DNA from: Planctomycetaceae bacterium | Lineage (GTDB): Bacteria; Planctomycetota; Planctomycetia; Pirellulales; Pirellulaceae | Direction of reading: 5' to 3' | NCBI GenBank assembly: GCA_007124535.1 | Contig: SLEY01000387.1 | Location: 1-6,293, forward strand | Length of the DNA stretch: 6,293 nucleotides | Shown here: positions 4,747 through 6,293 of the stretch, piece after piece | Numbering within the stretch: position 1 is the stretch's first letter | How the letters are laid out: the number at the start of each line of letters is the position of its first letter | Translations under genes and position numbers: made by a program | The notes under the pieces: model-generated | The model's input: only the letters and a program-made list of their open reading frames with translations | Databases searched by the model: none | Told to the model about the DNA's origin: nothing

Positions 4747-6293
4747 ATGCCATCGACAAAAGGCGTATGGGGGATCGACATCGGCCAGTGTGCCTTGAAA
4801 GCATTGCGGTGCGAGTACGATCCGTCCGAACAAAAGCTGGTTGCCACTGCATTTGACTATATTGAACACCCGAAGATCCTGAGCCAACCGGATGCGAATC
4901 CGAAGGAACTGATCCGCGAGGCGTTGGCGCAGTTCCTTTCGCGGAACAATGTCCGAGGCGACGAAATCGCGGTGTCCGTCCCCGGCCAGAATGGACTCGC
5001 CCGATTCTTTCAACCGCCTCCCGTCGATTCGAAGCGGTTGCCCGAAATCGTGCGTTTCGAAGCCCGCCAGCAAATCCCTTTCCCCTTAAATGACGTAATC
5101 TGGGATTACCAGCTAATGGGGGGAGCGATTGAAGAAGAAGGCTTCCTGATGGAAGCGGAAATCGGGTTGTTCGCCATGAAGCGGGACCAGGTCTATGAAG
5201 TCCTGCAACCGTTTCTGGAAGCGGACGTCGAGGTCCATCATCTGCAGTTGGCCCCGCTGTGCGCCTATAACTTCGTCACCTTCAACCTGCTGACCGAGGA
5301 ATTGGAGCAGGAGATTTACGATGCCGATGCTCCGCCCGATTCCTATGTTGTGCTGAATCTGGGAACCGACACCACCGATCTGGTGGTCACCAACGGCTTT
5401 CGAGTGTGGCAACGTAATGTTCCGTTGGGGGGGAATCACTTTACGAAGCAGTTGACCAAAGAATTGAAGTTGACGTTTGCCAAGGCCGAGCATTTGAAGC
5501 GGAACGTCCGCGACGCGGAGGATGCCAAGGCGGTGGTTCAGGCGATGCGGCCCGTATTCAACGATTTGTTGACCGAAGTGCAGCGCTCGATCGGGTTCTT
5601 CCAGAACATTGATCGCCGGGCGCAGATCGGCGGCATTCTGGTGATGGGCAACGCCGTGAAATTGCCCGGTTTGCAGCAGTATTTGGCCAAGAACCTGGGT
5701 TACTCGCTGGTCGATTTGGATCAGGCGGCCTGGGCCGCCCGCTTGACGGGTTCCAGCGTGCTGAGTTCCCCGCAATTCAAGGAGAACATGCATGCTTTCG
5801 GGCTATGTTACGGTCTCTGCCTGCAGGGGTTGGGGCAAGGCCAGTTGGCGACGAATCTGCTGCCGAAGGAGATCGCCACCCAGCGGCTGATCCGGGCCAA
5901 GAAGCCCTGGGCGGTGGCCACGGCGGCCGCCTTGATGCTGGCTTTTGCCGTGAATTTCTTCTTCGAATACAATGAGTGGTACAAGGTCCATCCGGGGATG
6001 CAGCATGGCGAGTTGACTTGGGAACAAGCCATGTCGGACGTCAGTAGTGTCCAGACGATGAGCAGCCAGTTCGATCAGGAGGATCAAAGACGGGTCCAGC
6101 GGCTGGAGGAGTTGGTCGCTTTGGGCAACGAGTTGTCGGGCGATTCGGATCGCCGTCTGCTCTGGTTGGAATTGCTGAAAGCCATCAATCGCGCCCTCCC
6201 GCGAACGGAGGGGATTGAGCCCGGGCAGGTTCCCGATCCGACCGAAGTGCCGATCAGTCAGCGGAAGGAGTTGAACATCGAGTACATCGAGTC
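4747..6293 (+). CDS. pilM: Type IV pilus assembly protein PilM fused to a PilN-like region (3' end outside window)
   Basis: The frame is open from the ATG at 4747 to the right edge (515 full codons). Residues 1 to about 360 are an actin-like PilM ATPase-fold protein, which in known systems sits at the cytoplasmic face of the inner membrane and binds the N-terminus of PilN. Visible motifs are GIDIGQCALKALR (9-21, phosphate-1), FEARQQIPFPLNDVIWDYQL (104-123, PilM-typical), VVLNLGTDTTDLVV (201-214, phosphate-2) and GGILVMGNAVKLPGL (295-309, adenosine motif). PilM alone usually ends near residue 350. Here the chain continues into TNLLPKEI (369-376), matching the INLLP motif at the start of PilN, then a basic stretch, one transmembrane helix (about 387-406) and a periplasmic, probably coiled-coil segment with LLWLELLKAINRALP (471-485), like the PilN 'LL.eL...lP' segment. 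It therefore reads as a PilM-PilN fusion. N204 replaces the usual Asp of phosphate-2. PilO/PilQ partners are expected downstream but not visible. Confidence 0.85.
   Translation, partial: MPSTKGVWGIDIGQCALKALRCEYDPSEQKLVATAFDYIEHPKILSQPDANPKELIREALAQFLSRNNVRGDEIAVSVPGQNGLARFFQPPPVDSKRLPEIVRFEARQQIPFPLNDVIWDYQLMGGAIEEEGFLMEAEIGLFAMKRDQVYEVLQPFLEADVEVHHLQLAPLCAYNFVTFNLLTEELEQEIYDADAPPDSYVVLNLGTDTTDLVVTNGFRVWQRNVPLGGNHFTKQLTKELKLTFAKAEHLKRNVRDAEDAKAVVQAMRPVFNDLLTEVQRSIGFFQNIDRRAQIGGILVMGNAVKLPGLQQYLAKNLGYSLVDLDQAAWAARLTGSSVLSSPQFKENMHAFGLCYGLCLQGLGQGQLATNLLPKEIATQRLIRAKKPWAVATAAALMLAFAVNFFFEYNEWYKVHPGMQHGELTWEQAMSDVSSVQTMSSQFDQEDQRRVQRLEELVALGNELSGDSDRRLLWLELLKAINRALPRTEGIEPGQVPDPTEVPISQRKELNIEYIE
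5851..5964 (+). other. PilN-type INLLP-like motif and transmembrane helix inside the fused protein
   Basis: This sub-region encodes residues 369-406. It opens with TNLLPKEI, corresponding to the cytoplasmic PilN N-terminal motif that docks on PilM in Thermus and other pilus systems. The basic segment QRLIRAKK (379-386) is followed by a hydrophobic helix of about 20 residues starting at PWAVATAAALMLAF. The positive charge before the helix predicts a cytoplasmic N-side and a periplasmic C-terminal part. It marks the junction between the PilM-like and PilN-like halves. Confidence 0.7.

Noticed and set aside
5113..5793. A 226-codon minus-strand frame opposite pilM.
   Set aside because: The opposite strand encodes clear PilM motifs throughout; this frame shows none.

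Overview
The window looks like a piece of chromosome from a GC-rich bacterium, most likely a planctomycete of the Pirellulales type. That placement is an inference. It rests on a PilM protein that continues into a PilN-like membrane segment and on a large GH38-related protein of a kind I associate with planctomycetes, and no rRNA or other taxonomic marker is present. Two of the three visible gene starts have a usable Shine-Dalgarno sequence and one has none.

Layout, left to right. (1) 1-282, plus strand: the C-terminal end of an AI-2E/UPF0118 family membrane transporter whose start lies outside the window. (2) 283-327: a short convergent gap with no convincing terminator. (3) 328-1494, minus strand: a complete PLP-dependent 8-amino-7-oxononanoate synthase (BioF type) with a strong Shine-Dalgarno sequence. 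(4) 1567-4443, minus strand: a 958-residue protein related to GH38 alpha-mannosidases. It appears to lack the usual catalytic aspartate motif and carries a small in-frame 18-bp tandem repeat. (5) 4444-4746: a 303-bp divergent intergenic region with a good sigma70-type promoter for the rightward gene, a 10-bp palindrome across its spacer and -10, and a leader of roughly 125 nt with a 28-codon upstream ORF. (6) 4747 to the right edge, plus strand, open at the end: a type IV pilus protein in which PilM is joined to a PilN-like region.

The two minus-strand genes are 72 bp apart and probably co-transcribed, with the GH38-like gene first and bioF second. No other biotin genes are visible. The pilM-type gene is divergent from this pair and probably heads a type IV pilus/secretion assembly operon (PilO/PilP/PilQ-like genes would be expected downstream, outside the window). 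The left-hand transporter seems unrelated.

I do not see a CRISPR array, mobile element, tRNA, rRNA or an obvious undescribed system. The least explained items are the GH38-related protein with its altered active site, the fused PilM-PilN architecture with altered nucleotide-binding motifs, and the long structured leader with an upstream ORF in front of pilM.
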